From contig NZ_BTPE01000001.1 in assembly GCF_036245645.1 (NCBI RefSeq), positions 248,001-312,000 of the forward strand: a stretch of 64,000 nt of DNA. Direction: 5' to 3'. Positions within the stretch are counted from its first letter, which is position 1. Each line of letters starts with the position of its first letter. The notes beneath the pieces were generated by a model. That model was given only the letters and a program-made list of their open reading frames with translations, did not search any database and was not told the DNA's origin. This document shows positions 16,042 through 24,140 of the stretch, piece by piece. The position numbers and the translations under genes are program-made. The DNA comes from Algoriphagus taiwanensis (GTDB lineage: Bacteria; Bacteroidota; Bacteroidia; Cytophagales; Cyclobacteriaceae).

Positions 16042-18157
16042 ATTCCTGAAGTTTTTGAATCAAACGTGAAAGTTTCTGATCGTTTGAATCTTCGGTGGAT
16101 TTTGGTAATGCACTGGTCAGCTGCCCTTTTCCATTGAAGTAAAATTGGATCATTGCTGCTTTTGCATCAGTTTTTAGAAAATAAGTTACAAAAAACTGCT
16201 GAGGTTTTTCTTCTACATTGGTGATGGTGACACCTGTTTCTTCTGTAGCCGATCGCATAATGCCCCATAGTTTTTTCAGAATCTCCAGAGAGGGAGAATA
16301 ATCAATCGAATAGACGAATTGAAATGGACGGTTGATCAAATCAAGCAAATCCTCTTTCCAAGTTGGAGTTGCTCCTGCAATCGAATGAAAATCATTAAAA
16401 ATACCGGCTTTGTTGTGGTCCGAATCAATAACCAAAATTTCATCCTCTCTCTTGATAGAATACCGTTCCCTATATTCACCCAAGCTTTGAACTTGGCTGA
16501 TCTGGTAAGGAGTATTTTCAAGTTTCTCCTGGAGTTCCCAATACTTCAGACTTTTAGTCAAATGTTGATTTTCCCTATGGTAAGGGGACACAGGCACTAA
16601 AGATAGACTAAGTGCATTTTCCGGCACATTAGTCAAATGACTAATTGAATTAATTTTAAACTTGGAAAATGGCGTAATCAAAGGAGCATTTGCTGCATAG
16701 AATTTTGAACGTGCACGTGTGGTAGCTGTGTAGCTCCATCTCAAGGGATCGTCAGCCAAACTGGTCCGTCCATAATAATCCACAAAAACCGTGTCCCATT
16801 CTCCACCCTGTGCTTTGTGACAGGTGATAGCATAGCCATATTTAACCCTGACCGCATTGAAAAATCGGTCCGATTTCAATCTGTCTTTGAATTCAGGCGA
16901 TCCAACTTTAAAAGTGACCTTTCCCTCTTGTTTATTCTTTTCTTGCTCTTCCTTGAAACGCATCACAAAATCCACGTAAAGAGCTTTCAATTCAAGAATA
17001 TTAAGGTCTTTGTTTGGGGAATTGAGCAATGAATCTATGATAAGGCAATTCACGTCCTCAGGCTGATTTGCCAGTCGGATGGTGATTTCCCGGAACGCAA
17101 GCGTAATATGCTTTTTTACTCTCTTTCCTGCGATTATATCATAGACAGGGATATTCTTTCGCTCCACGATGGAGGAATTTACACCCATGACTTTGATCAT
17201 CTCCCCATTCATTAACTCCACCCCGTAACTATGGTAATTGTTATGAATAATCATCAAAACATCCCCAGGCTGGATGGTAGTCCGATTTGGGAATAATTTT
17301 TCCCTTACCGCAATATTATATTGGTGACATTGGCTGTTGCTGAAAGCGATGACGACCCCATTTCCGATTTCAGGAATTGGAAATTCATTGACATATTGAT
17401 GTGGGACCAAGTCAGTCGGTATTTCAAACGAGTTGGTTTGATCAAAAAGAAATTGAAAATACGATTTTTGCTTATTTCCAATCAGCGAGCGAATTCTGAA
17501 GGCATTTTCCAGAATGCTATTTTGATCCTGACGTTTGACAGTCGTGAGGGTAGCTGAGGCAGTTTTAAAACCAAGTGATTGGAAATATTCTTCACTTAAT
17601 GCCAGGGATTTATTATCTCCTACAGGAGGTAACTGTGCCGGGTCTCCCACCAAAATCAATTTGCATTTGGATACCGGAATTCTGGTGTAAGTTATCAGAT
17701 CATTCAATAAAACACCTGTTCCGAAAGTAAAAAGCTCATGATGGGATTCCTTACTGGAAACCATAGAAGCTTCATCAATTATCAATACCGTTTCATTGTC
17801 TTCAATTTGTTGAATGGGGAAAAAATAATGAAAGGAGGAGCTTGCATCATCCCCATCATCTTCTGTGGTTTTTAGTTCTTTGAAATTATAGATGGTCTTA
17901 TGGATAGTTTGACCAATTCCAGTTTTGTCTCTAAGTACTTTGGCAGCCCGGCCAGTAGGAGCCATTACTTCCACTTGCTTTTTTTGAGCACTTAAAAAGT
18001 CAATTACTCCCTTGAGAATGGTGGTTTTGCCCGTTCCAGCATACCCCTTAAGGATAAAGACCTGGCTATCATTTGCCAAAAACAGGTCGATATCCTGCAA
18101 AGCCTTTTCTTGGTCAGGGCTTAAAGATAAGTGGCTGAAATGGGTTAGAATGCTCAT
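16031..18157 (-). CDS. RecD/Pif1-like superfamily 1 helicase
   Basis: A 708-residue SF1 helicase. Walker A is GYAGTGKTT (38-46), followed by the APTGRAAKVL motif, Walker B IIDEAS (126-131), motif III GDPAQLPPVG (about 176), and a UvrD_C_2-like end with ITCHKAQGGEWDTVFVD (about 457-474). RecD/Pif1 enzymes usually unwind DNA 5' to 3'. The last 200 residues are an extra region without known motifs. It follows the unknown gene at 18216-19001 by 58 bases on the same strand and overlaps the TPR/OB gene, so one long transcript from the retron is possible. A separate helicase plus TPR/OB system placed next to the retron is the alternative. Confidence 0.78.
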   Translation of the reverse strand: MSILTHFSHLSLSPDQEKALQDIDLFLANDSQVFILKGYAGTGKTTILKGVIDFLSAQKKQVEVMAPTGRAAKVLRDKTGIGQTIHKTIYNFKELKTTEDDGDDASSSFHYFFPIQQIEDNETVLIIDEASMVSSKESHHELFTFGTGVLLNDLITYTRIPVSKCKLILVGDPAQLPPVGDNKSLALSEEYFQSLGFKTASATLTTVKRQDQNSILENAFRIRSLIGNKQKSYFQFLFDQTNSFEIPTDLVPHQYVNEFPIPEIGNGVVIAFSNSQCHQYNIAVREKLFPNRTTIQPGDVLMIIHNNYHSYGVELMNGEMIKVMGVNSSIVERKNIPVYDIIAGKRVKKHITLAFREITIRLANQPEDVNCLIIDSLLNSPNKDLNILELKALYVDFVMRFKEEQEKNKQEGKVTFKVGSPEFKDRLKSDRFFNAVRVKYGYAITCHKAQGGEWDTVFVDYYGRTSLADDPLRWSYTATTRARSKFYAANAPLITPFSKFKINSISHLTNVPENALSLSLVPVSPYHRENQHLTKSLKYWELQEKLENTPYQISQVQSLGEYRERYSIKREDEILVIDSDHNKAGIFNDFHSIAGATPTWKEDLLDLINRPFQFVYSIDYSPSLEILKKLWGIMRSATEETGVTITNVEEKPQQFFVTYFLKTDAKAAMIQFYFNGKGQLTSALPKSTEDSNDQKLSRLIQKLQEYAS

Positions 18158-18215
18158 GGTTTTAAATCTGAATCAAAGCTAATGGAGAGGAGTGCAGTCA
18201 AAGTGCATAGGTATT

Positions 18216-19001
18216 TTAGACCTTTTCCAAGTTACTGTTTACTTTAAAAATGAAATCTTCAAGAAAACCTAAAAACTTAAAGTAATATCTGTCGAAATTG
18301 GACAATATCTCTTCCTTTTCTCTTTCCTGATAATCAGTTGAATTTCCTCCTCGATGATTTGAGTTTCTAATAAGGTACAGTTGATTGCCTGTACTATATA
18401 TTGAATCGAATTCATTGGTGCTAAACTTTAACTCTTCATTAAAATAGAAGAAATATAAGACTGCTCTCAGGCGATATTTAAAAAACCAATCGACAGGTTG
18501 TTTACCACAGTGTTCTATAATTTTATTTTGATCATTAGTCATGAAAATCAAGCTGGCTACTGTTTGATTTCCTGATCTAGTAAATTGTCTAGTAATTTTA
18601 TCAAATTTTAAAATCGAGGGAGAACTTTTTAACGAATTAAATCTTCCTTGAAAAATAGGAGAGGAGACCAAGTGATTTACTATTCCTTCAACTTGTTGAA
18701 ATCCTGCCAAACAAAAATCTTCAAAGTCATCTTTCCTTTTGAATCTTTCCATTCGGATAAAATCCTGAATCAAATTTTCTTTGATAGAGCTGATTTTAAA
18801 ACCTTCATAAAATCTTGCTGCCTGATCCTTAATGATCATTTCTATGCAAAACTCATAGATCTCATCAAGTGAGGAGTTACCTAAGTCTTTTGAACTTGAA
18901 CCCAAACGAAGTAGAAGCTTCGATTTAAACCATTCATTTTCTGGTAGCTCTGCTATTTCAGCAATAAACAGAAGAAGTTTTTCTAATTTATTTTTATCCA
19001 T
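18216..19001 (-). CDS. unknown protein coupled to the retron reverse transcriptase, candidate effector
   Basis: A 261-residue, mostly helical protein with no domain I recognise. Its ATG overlaps the TGA of the reverse transcriptase gene (ATGA at 18999-19003), the usual arrangement of retron RT and effector. An IRNSNHRGG segment near residue 215 is conspicuous: it resembles a HEPN R-N-x-x-x-H motif but is one residue short, so I do not call it HEPN. Aromatic helices (AVLYFFYF, NFDRYYFKFLGFLEDF) flank it. There is no membrane segment or signal peptide. Retron toxins are kept silent by the RT-msDNA complex; that role here is inferred from gene order only. Confidence 0.55.
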   Translation of the reverse strand: MDKNKLEKLLLFIAEIAELPENEWFKSKLLLRLGSSSKDLGNSSLDEIYEFCIEMIIKDQAARFYEGFKISSIKENLIQDFIRMERFKRKDDFEDFCLAGFQQVEGIVNHLVSSPIFQGRFNSLKSSPSILKFDKITRQFTRSGNQTVASLIFMTNDQNKIIEHCGKQPVDWFFKYRLRAVLYFFYFNEELKFSTNEFDSIYSTGNQLYLIRNSNHRGGNSTDYQEREKEEILSNFDRYYFKFLGFLEDFIFKVNSNLEKV

Positions 19002-20536
19002 CAGGGTTTTTGGGGGTTGTAGATTTCTAAGGCTTGATCGAGTCCGGTTGTCATTAGCAGGTCAAGAACCCGATTTAGGTGGCCAATCCTAGAATTTTTC
19101 CTGACGGGAGATTCTGAAAGGTTTTTAAATCGGGTCAACAATTTTTCATATCGAGAATTCTCGCCACTAACCATTTTCAAATAGTTTAATTTCCCATTAA
19201 TGACACTTGCCATATCAGGTCTTCCCTTTAAGATATGACTTTTGTCTTTGAGGTATTCAGCCAGGAAAAAGGAGTATGCCCTATCATACCCGTACCTTTC
19301 CCAGTAATACAGCCACATCCGGAGCTGCTTAATATAGCGTTTGGAAACATTTACTTTTTCATTGACCACCAGGCCTGTGACTTCTTGTCTAAATCCTTCT
19401 TTCTGAAGCCGGGTTTTTGACTCTTTTATTTCAAATCCCTGATCTTTAATAACCCTCTCAAGTTCAATAATGAACTCTGAATCTTTCTGGTAGACATTAT
19501 GCATTGAACTAAAGGTTAGATCATCTGCATATCGAGTGTATCGAAGCCCGAATCGCTTGGCCACACCTTGCAATCGATGATCCATTTTTCGGCAAATGAT
19601 ATTTGTAATCGTTGGCGATGTCGGGGCTCCTTGTGGTAACACATTGCGCTTGACCTTAACCCAGGTATTTTCGGGATCTTTTCGCTCCACTTCTAACTCG
19701 GTACAGCAAATTCCAGCAATTATATTGGCGATTTCTAATTTGCCCAAGGTTGGAATCTCATTAACTAGCCAGGCCGCTTTTCTGGTGTCATTGTCCAATT
19801 TCCAGTGAGAATGATACGATTTGGTTATTACATAAATGGGTTTTTCAGGATCTATGGAACCAGATGCAAAAAGCTTAACCTTGAATTGATTAGAGGGGAG
19901 TGGAGTGAAAATTTCATAAAAAGGATGGTCAGTTTCCGGAATATACTTTTCATCAACTACGAATTCTGAAACATAAGAGTAACGATACCTTTGGAAGGTT
20001 ATATCCTTAGACTTTAAAACCTGAGTTGAGAATTCTTCCCAAGGCATGGAAAAAATTTCAGGTGAAGTTTCCTTATTTAGATTGAAAGGGGGCAATTGAA
20101 GTACTTTCCATACTCTTGCCTGTTCGATGGATGGGAAAAAGTCTTTTAAATCTAAATTATAGACATATCGCTGGCCAATATGAGCCTTGGCATTATCTAC
20201 AATAGATTTGCCGGGGACAAATCCCGTTGCAGCAACGTGAGGCACATTAATTGACTGAAGGATTATATTTAATACTTGTTGAAGTGATTTTAGCTTTCCG
20301 ATAGGGGCATGTATTGATCTTTCGCCTCCGGATTTCTTTTTTATCTGAAATTTAAAATACCTTTTCCCTCCTAGGTTGGCATTAGCATACCTAGTCAGCT
20401 GTGTCATACTAAAAGAGTATGCCTTTTCCCCATAAATCCACTCGGCAACCAAATTGATCAAGTTCAAAAGATCTTCCTTGGTCTGAAGTCTTTTAAAATT
20501 TTCCCTTACGTCTTTGACTTGATTTTCAGTTAGCAT
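19001..20536 (-). CDS. retron-type reverse transcriptase with internal insertion
   Basis: Retron hallmarks are clear: FVPGKSIVDNAKAH with the NAxxH motif of retron RTs, the first catalytic Asp in LDLKDFFPSI, LPQGAPTSP, the YADD active site in RYTRYADDLTFSS, and VTG in EVTGLVVN. The enzyme would copy the msd part of the ncRNA at 20719-20906 into msDNA. I chose the ATG at 20536 (MLTENQV); a TTG at 20545 adds three residues. At 511 residues it is longer than usual retron RTs, because about 115 residues are inserted between LDLKDFFPSI-EQARVWKVL and the IANIIAGICC helix. The gene after it overlaps by ATGA. Group II intron RT is unlikely: no maturase or endonuclease domain. Confidence 0.88.
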   Translation of the reverse strand: MLTENQVKDVRENFKRLQTKEDLLNLINLVAEWIYGEKAYSFSMTQLTRYANANLGGKRYFKFQIKKKSGGERSIHAPIGKLKSLQQVLNIILQSINVPHVAATGFVPGKSIVDNAKAHIGQRYVYNLDLKDFFPSIEQARVWKVLQLPPFNLNKETSPEIFSMPWEEFSTQVLKSKDITFQRYRYSYVSEFVVDEKYIPETDHPFYEIFTPLPSNQFKVKLFASGSIDPEKPIYVITKSYHSHWKLDNDTRKAAWLVNEIPTLGKLEIANIIAGICCTELEVERKDPENTWVKVKRNVLPQGAPTSPTITNIICRKMDHRLQGVAKRFGLRYTRYADDLTFSSMHNVYQKDSEFIIELERVIKDQGFEIKESKTRLQKEGFRQEVTGLVVNEKVNVSKRYIKQLRMWLYYWERYGYDRAYSFFLAEYLKDKSHILKGRPDMASVINGKLNYLKMVSGENSRYEKLLTRFKNLSESPVRKNSRIGHLNRVLDLLMTTGLDQALEIYNPQKP

Positions 20537-20636
20537 GGCTGACAAATTAAAAAGTTCAAGAAGACCTGCCGGTATATTCTCCGTTTATGAACTATATATT
20601 TCATAAAATAGAAAAATCTAATTCAAGAAAAATTTC

Positions 20637-20656
20637 ATTATTCTTTAATGAATAAT
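20637..20656. repeat. 7-bp inverted repeat in the retron leader
   Basis: ATTATTC (20637-20643) and GAATAAT (20650-20656) are perfect arms around TTTAAT. It lies in the 180-base stretch between the ncRNA and the RT start. A+T-rich repeats of this length can arise by chance; a binding site for the WYL regulator is conceivable. Confidence 0.3.
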
Positions 20657-20677
20657 TCTATTTAACTCAACCATTCA

Positions 20678-20693
20678 TCCTGAATTTTCAGGA
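20678..20693. repeat. perfect 16-bp palindrome downstream of the retron ncRNA
   Basis: TCCTGAATTTTCAGGA reads TCCTGAA / TTCAGGA around two bases. It sits 25 bases beyond the a2 end of the ncRNA and 142 bases before the RT start. In RNA it would form a short hairpin without a U-tract, so it may be a processing or attenuation element, or a dimeric regulator site. Confidence 0.45.
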
Positions 20694-20718
20694 CACCAAC
20701 CGCTCTGATACAACCCTA

Positions 20719-20906
20719 TGGTTATTTCCAGTTGGCACAAATCAATAGTTTTCGACAGGTCTTCAAAGAACTTCCACAAAGGAAAAGTTTTACTGTGCAG
20801 TGATTCTTCACAGCAAAGCAGCTTTTCCTATATTTATTTAATTATTCAAGAAAAGCTTGAGACTTATCAAAAGCCAACCTAATCCCAAACGGACTGAAAA
20901 TAACCA
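20719..20906 (-). ncRNA. retron msr-msd non-coding RNA
   Basis: Read on the minus strand, the 5' arm TGGTTATTTTCAGT (a1, 20893-20906) pairs with the 3' arm ACTGGAAATAACCA (a2, 20719-20732) over 14 bases with a single G-U. Between them are an msr-like hairpin, TCAAG-CTTTT-CTTGA (20846-20860), and a 50-base msd-like hairpin (20780-20829). The latter has outer arms AGGAAAAG/CTTTTCCT and an inner stem TGC-T-GTGA / TCAC-T-GCA closed by AGAA. The order a1, msr, msd, a2, then RT downstream is the standard retron layout. The priming G is probably the one in TCAGT at the end of a1. The exact ends and branch site are inferred. Confidence 0.78.
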
Positions 20907-20909
20907 AAA

Positions 20910-21920
20910 ATGTCAACTAACAAAAACGCCCTAATCAGATACAAAGTCTTGGATTCTTGTTTTCGAAATCCAGGAAAGCGCTACTTTATGAATAGTCTGA
21001 TAGAGGAGTGTGAAAAAGTATTAGCAGAAATCGATCCGGAGACCAAAGGAATTTCGAGAAGGCAGATTTTTGATGACATCTCATTTATGGAAAGTTCAGA
21101 GGGCTGGTCGATAGATTTGAAACGTCATAAGGATGGGAAAAAGGTCTTTTATCGTTACAAGGACCTTAATTTTTCAATTAACAATATGCCGCTAAATGAG
21201 GTAGAGATCAATCAGCTTAATGATGCAGTTGACATCCTTTCGCAATTCAAAGGAATGCCTCAGTTTGATTGGATTAGTGAAATGATTCCAAAATTGAGGC
21301 AAGGAATTAACTCATTTGACTCTGAAACCAAATTGATGGAATTTGAATCCAATGAATATTTGAAAGGGAAGGATCATTTAGGAACACTCTACAATGCGCT
21401 AAAACACAAGACACCGTTAAAAACAAGTTACCAACCCTTTCAAAATGAGGTTCCTTACGAGCTGATTATTCATCCCTATTATTTAAAGCAGTATAATGGA
21501 AGATGGTTTTTATTCGGCTACAATCCGATGAATGGAAAATCTGACTGGAATTTGGCCATTGACAGAATTTTGGATCTAGAAGAACTTTCAATCCCTTTTA
21601 AAGAGAATACCGAAATAAACTGGGAGGAATATTTTGAAGACATCATGGGAGTTACCAAGCCAGATGGACAGCCCATTCAACAAATAGTCTTACATTTTTT
21701 TGGAAAAACTGGTCGATATATTGAAAGTAAGCCTATTCACGGATCTCAGAAAAGTAAGTGGCTTGACACAAATACCCTCGAAGTAAAACTTGAGTTAATC
21801 CCAAATTATGAATTTGAAAGATTGATTTTATCGTATGGCGAATCAGTGAAAATACTTGAGCCGGTAGCGTTGATTAAGAAAATTCTTTTAAGAATAGAAA
21901 ATGCTTTAGCTCAATATTGA
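20910..21920 (+). CDS. WYL-domain transcriptional regulator
   Basis: A 336-residue regulator. The N-terminus is a winged helix (RYKVLDSCFRNPG, then SRRQIFDDISFME as recognition region). The middle and C-terminus form the WYL ligand domain, with HPYYLKQYNGRWFLFGYN as its core and a C-terminal WCX-like extension (LHFFGKTGRYI, LSYGESVKILEP). WYL proteins often control phage-defence genes and may sense nucleotides or nucleic acids. Its ATG is only 3 bases from the 5' arm of the retron ncRNA on the opposite strand, so its leader is antisense to the ncRNA. It probably represses the retron, itself, or both; this is inference from position. Confidence 0.82.
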   Translation: MSTNKNALIRYKVLDSCFRNPGKRYFMNSLIEECEKVLAEIDPETKGISRRQIFDDISFMESSEGWSIDLKRHKDGKKVFYRYKDLNFSINNMPLNEVEINQLNDAVDILSQFKGMPQFDWISEMIPKLRQGINSFDSETKLMEFESNEYLKGKDHLGTLYNALKHKTPLKTSYQPFQNEVPYELIIHPYYLKQYNGRWFLFGYNPMNGKSDWNLAIDRILDLEELSIPFKENTEINWEEYFEDIMGVTKPDGQPIQQIVLHFFGKTGRYIESKPIHGSQKSKWLDTNTLEVKLELIPNYEFERLILSYGESVKILEPVALIKKILLRIENALAQY

Positions 21921-21947
21921 AATTTTGGCATCAAATAAAAGTAATGC

Positions 21948-22766
21948 ATGAAAAGACAAGACTCAGAAGAAATTGAAATTGTTCAAACCAAATTGATTGT
22001 TCTTGAAAATAGCTTTAAGGATTACAGAGATCAATTTAAAAAAATTAAGTTTTACCTTGAATCTGATCCAGATAGTTGTCTTTTAAGGGTATCTGCTATT
22101 CTAGAAGATGTATTTAAAAACATTTGGAAAAAGTACAATCCCAATTCTGATGCACCAAAAAATTTGTTTGAAATATTACAGTCAGATTCACTTAAAAATT
22201 TGATTCCTAGTAATATTCTATCGAGGATTCACAACTTAAGAATCCTTGGAAATTTGGCGAGGCACTCAAGTATAACCTCTCCTTTAAATTTTGAAGATGC
22301 TATTATGAGCATTCATCTAATATTTTCAATTTTAAATTGGTACAGATCTAGAATTTTAGAAAAATCTGAATTACCGGAACCAGTTCAAGCCCAACTCTCC
22401 TTTAGGCACTATTTTTTTGAAATGTTCACTGAGTTAAAGACGATTTCACTTGTTTCATTGCATTTTTTATTATCCTTCCTAATTATTCGATTTCATTCGA
22501 TTCTTCCTGAAGATTTCCAAGCTCCTTTCAAATTTACTTATGAAGGTGCTTTTTCGAAGTTTGGAATAATTAGTTCTATAATTTCTGCATTCTATAGTTT
22601 GGTATTAATTCTGACAACATCAATTATGGCATGGTTAATTTTTAAAGAATTTAGAAGGCAAGGAATACTTGCTAGAATTTGGTCATTTGAACTGATGTTC
22701 TTTGTGGTTTTCAACCTTCAATTTATTTGCGTTGTATTCCTAGATCCGCTTACCGACCTGTGGTAG
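21948..22766 (+). CDS. DUF4145/HEPN-like protein with three membrane helices
   Basis: A 272-residue protein, 27 bases after the WYL gene and likely co-transcribed. Residues about 1-145 are helical with LRILGNLARHS near residue 95, the R..GN.A.H signature seen in DUF4145/HEPN-like domains. Residues about 160-272 hold three hydrophobic helices (TISLVSLHFLLSFLII, GIISSIISAFYSLVLILT, ELMFFVVFNLQFICVVFL). A cytosolic sensor joined to a membrane module is a common plan for abortive-infection effectors. Whether it acts with the retron is unknown; the shared WYL regulator makes it plausible. Confidence 0.6.
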   Translation: MKRQDSEEIEIVQTKLIVLENSFKDYRDQFKKIKFYLESDPDSCLLRVSAILEDVFKNIWKKYNPNSDAPKNLFEILQSDSLKNLIPSNILSRIHNLRILGNLARHSSITSPLNFEDAIMSIHLIFSILNWYRSRILEKSELPEPVQAQLSFRHYFFEMFTELKTISLVSLHFLLSFLIIRFHSILPEDFQAPFKFTYEGAFSKFGIISSIISAFYSLVLILTTSIMAWLIFKEFRRQGILARIWSFELMFFVVFNLQFICVVFLDPLTDLW

Positions 22767-22782
22767 GCTATTATGTCATTTT

Positions 22783-23109
22783 TTAATTGGAAGAATTTAT
22801 AAACTTCAGCATTCTTACTTTAAAGAATAGCCCTCTTTCTGTTAAGGACACAAAAGACCTAGAGTAGTACTGATTTGACCTGTCTGAACTGATATAACCT
22901 TTATTCTCAAGGGATTTTAGAAAACCATAAGTTGTGGCTTTTTTAGCTTGGTTTTTATCGCAGATCTCCTGTTTTGAAACCACCTGATGTTGCTCGAGTA
23001 ACCTTGAAGTAAGTATAAGAACAAACTTCTCTCCTGGTGTCAATTCCTCATTGCCTTCAGTTAAGAAATATCTAATTCCTGCTTCTATTTGCTGGAGATT
23101 TATTTTCAT
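22783..23109 (-). CDS. winged-helix DNA-binding protein
   Basis: A 108-residue protein with MarR-like winged-helix order: LTPGEKFVLILTSRLLEQH, then VVSKQEICDKNQAKKATTYGFLKSLENKGYI as helix-turn-helix, a wing with SSDRSNQYYSRSF, and a last strand SLTERG. It would bind DNA, probably regulating mobile-element genes. It lies 68 bases upstream of the BT4734-like gene's stop on the same strand. It ends 16 bases from the convergent membrane-protein gene. Confidence 0.6.
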   Translation of the reverse strand: MKINLQQIEAGIRYFLTEGNEELTPGEKFVLILTSRLLEQHQVVSKQEICDKNQAKKATTYGFLKSLENKGYISSDRSNQYYSRSFVSLTERGLFFKVRMLKFINSSN

Positions 23110-23177
23110 AGTCTATATAATATTGATTTAGTGGATTGGAGAGGGGGTTAGGTCATAAATTTATGCACTTTGATTTT

Positions 23178-24077
23178 TCAATCGTATAGGGGTGATCTTA
23201 ATCCATTTTCAAATCCATCTCTCAAAGCTTTGATTTCTTTCTTTTGAATGCTCTTGTTATCTATGGTGCTGAAATTGTTCAAGTAGTTTTCAATTAATTT
23301 GTCAAGAATTCTTGCGTCAAGTCTTCCTGCTGCAACATATCCTCCAGCAAGTCTTGCAACTTTTAGTCTTTCAGAATGCATCTCTCCTGGTTGAGCATTT
23401 TCTAATCTATTGATTAGCATCTGCTCTAGACCTGATTCATCTTGATTAATTTTGAATGTTTTTCTATTAAAATTAAATGCCTCCTTCTTCAGGAGAAATT
23501 TTTTTGGATTATGATTAAAGTAGGGTTCATCGTCAAACGAATATCCTCTAAGTGATGCAACGTTTTTCGGCCTAGTATCTAATTCAATTCCCCAGTTTTT
23601 AAGGAATTTTTCAAATAGGGCATCAAAGTAACGTGCATGATTTTCAGGGTCAGGTGGTATTGGAATCAGTCCCCAATATCCAGTTCCGGATACTGACTTT
23701 CCCAGGTAGGCAATATTTGATAGGTTAACCAATTCGGATTTTAGGTCCTCCCAGTTTGTTATTAGTTGATTTTTTGGGGACAAGTCGAGGTCTATCTGAA
23801 TCAGTCCCGAATGATTGATAAGATTTGATTGACTCCGATATGAGAAAGTCCCGCTAGGAGTGATGCAAGGAAGTGTGGATTTAAGTGCATCCCTTTGCTT
23901 TTTATCTTCAATTGAGCGTATAGCTTCTACTCGGTCTTTATACTTCCTAGAGGTTAACCATGTCATCAAATTGATAGAAACAGGATTCCAAGTGGTGTTA
24001 TAATTTTGAAAACACGATACTTGAACATTCAAAACAGAATTTCTTAAGTTTTCCATACTTAAATACTTTGATGTCAA
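23178..24077 (-). CDS. BT4734/VirE N-terminal domain protein
   Basis: A 299-residue protein with the BT4734-like (VirE N) domain of Bacteroidota mobile elements: early NVQVSCFQNYN, LPCITPSGTFSYR, LIQIDLDL with acidic residues, and SGTGYWGLIPI. The fold is primase-related, and these proteins commonly sit beside a RepA-like ATPase, as here. It probably helps replicate or mobilise the element. Alternative start ATG at 24056 (MENLRNSV) would remove seven residues. It follows the ATPase gene by 63 bases on the same strand. Confidence 0.72.
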   Translation of the reverse strand: MTSKYLSMENLRNSVLNVQVSCFQNYNTTWNPVSINLMTWLTSRKYKDRVEAIRSIEDKKQRDALKSTLPCITPSGTFSYRSQSNLINHSGLIQIDLDLSPKNQLITNWEDLKSELVNLSNIAYLGKSVSGTGYWGLIPIPPDPENHARYFDALFEKFLKNWGIELDTRPKNVASLRGYSFDDEPYFNHNPKKFLLKKEAFNFNRKTFKINQDESGLEQMLINRLENAQPGEMHSERLKVARLAGGYVAAGRLDARILDKLIENYLNNFSTIDNKSIQKKEIKALRDGFENGLRSPLYD

Positions 24078-24140
24078 AAAGGGTATAGGGATTTTTACAT
24101 ACTTAAATGCCTAAAACCCTATGCCCCTTGATTAAACGAG

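Noticed and set aside
18216..19001. HEPN ribonuclease call for the RT-coupled gene, based on IRNSNHRGG
   Set aside because: The Arg-to-His spacing is one residue shorter than R-x4-6-H, so the motif is not met.
19001..20536. Group II intron or DRT-type reverse transcriptase
   Set aside because: NAxxH and VTG motifs, absence of maturase or endonuclease domains, and an upstream msr-msd-like RNA favour a retron.
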